DNA of 64,000 nt from Piliocolobus tephrosceles (lineage: Eukaryota; Chordata; Mammalia; Primates; Cercopithecidae), in assembly GCF_002776525.5 (NCBI RefSeq), contig NC_045436.1:104854027-104918026 (forward strand). Direction: 5' to 3'. The translations under genes and the position numbers were made by a program. Positions 63,641 to 64,000 of the stretch are shown in pieces. Position 1 is the stretch's first letter. Each line of letters starts with the position of its first letter. A model generated the notes under the pieces. The model saw only the letters and a list, made by a program, of their open reading frames with translations, ran no database searches and was not told the origin of the DNA.

Positions 63641-64000
63641 TGGGTTGGAACTGGAGTCATTGGCCGTTTGTAAGATGGCTACACTAGTTTCTTGTATCCA
63701 TCCAAATAAGCAGAAAAGAGTCATCTTTGCTTTGTCTCTAAGAGAGAAGAAACTTTATCATACTTATCCTCATGTTCATTGGCTATAATTGCATCACATG
63801 ACATGTGTAAGCCAGCCATTGGCCAGGGGAAAAGGATCACCATGGTTGGCATAGCTTAATCCAAACCATTCGCTGGGCTGAGGTTAGGGCCAATCTTCAG
63901 CAACATGTAAGACAATATGGACAAGAATAGAAGTGTGGACAGCTCAGGGTTCTTTTGGGAAGGAAGAAAGAAGCGGTAGACATTAGAGAGGCAACCGAGA
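63641..64000. other. Noncoding end of window, possible unnamed old repeat
   Basis: 'cattggccaggggaaaagga' and 'tcaccatggttggcatagct' at 63815-63865 recall a common repeat text ('actggcaaggggaatggg ... accatgattggcttag'). I cannot name the family. Nothing coding was seen. Confidence 0.4.

Noticed and set aside
1..64000. A novel gene system (operon, defence locus, toxin module)
   Set aside because: The content is eukaryotic noncoding DNA dominated by SINEs, LINEs, LTR and DNA transposon fossils. Nothing in it supports a multi-gene system.

Overview
This 64 kb window is nuclear DNA from a catarrhine primate, most likely an Old World monkey (macaque/baboon/guenon group). It is AT-rich and packed with primate and older mammalian interspersed repeats. 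Three nearly intact AluY copies (5444-5753, 6317-6624, 43695-44003) share a set of variants that I associate with cercopithecid AluY subfamilies such as AluYRa: 'ggccggatctcagctc', 'gcaagctcc', 'cacctcgcccggctagtt' and 'ggcttgagccacc'. The species-group call is therefore an inference from Alu subfamily.

I find no protein-coding gene, exon series, rRNA, tRNA or CRISPR array. The long open frames are all explained by Alu, L1, L2 or Tigger remnants, by simple repeats, or by chance. The window reads as intergenic sequence or one very large intron.

Layout. 1-13 kb: old L1, MER20, several MIR/L2 pieces, one AluS and two young AluY, a compound GT/GA microsatellite, and a short Tigger1 copy placed at the end of a MIR. 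13-23 kb: AluJ, MIRs, a run of local tandem and dispersed duplications, a 700-bp L2, a Tigger-like DNA transposon with a decayed transposase, an L1PA 3' end with an (AAT)n tail, and MER2. 23-37 kb: an LTR-like piece, a polypyrimidine tract, an unusual inverted repeat around a MIR, AluS, an L1 3' end and many MIR/L2 fragments. 37.7-40.9 kb: more than 3 kb without a recognisable transposon, the best candidate for conserved regulatory DNA. 41-51 kb: AluY, L2, L1 and MIR. 51-57 kb: two more repeat-poor blocks, separated by Alu and MLT1 pieces and a GT-rich minisatellite. 57-64 kb: AluJ, an inverted AluS pair, a MIR, two MaLR LTRs (MLT1-type and MST-type) and an 880-bp L2.

There is no gene system to assemble. 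The features most worth a second look are a ~200-bp segment present twice 5.5 kb apart at about 93% identity, inverted arms flanking a MIR at 27.1-27.7 kb, several local tandem duplications, and the repeat-poor blocks. Repeat family names come from remembered consensus patterns, not a database search; boundaries of MIR/L2/L1M fragments are accurate to roughly 10-50 bp.
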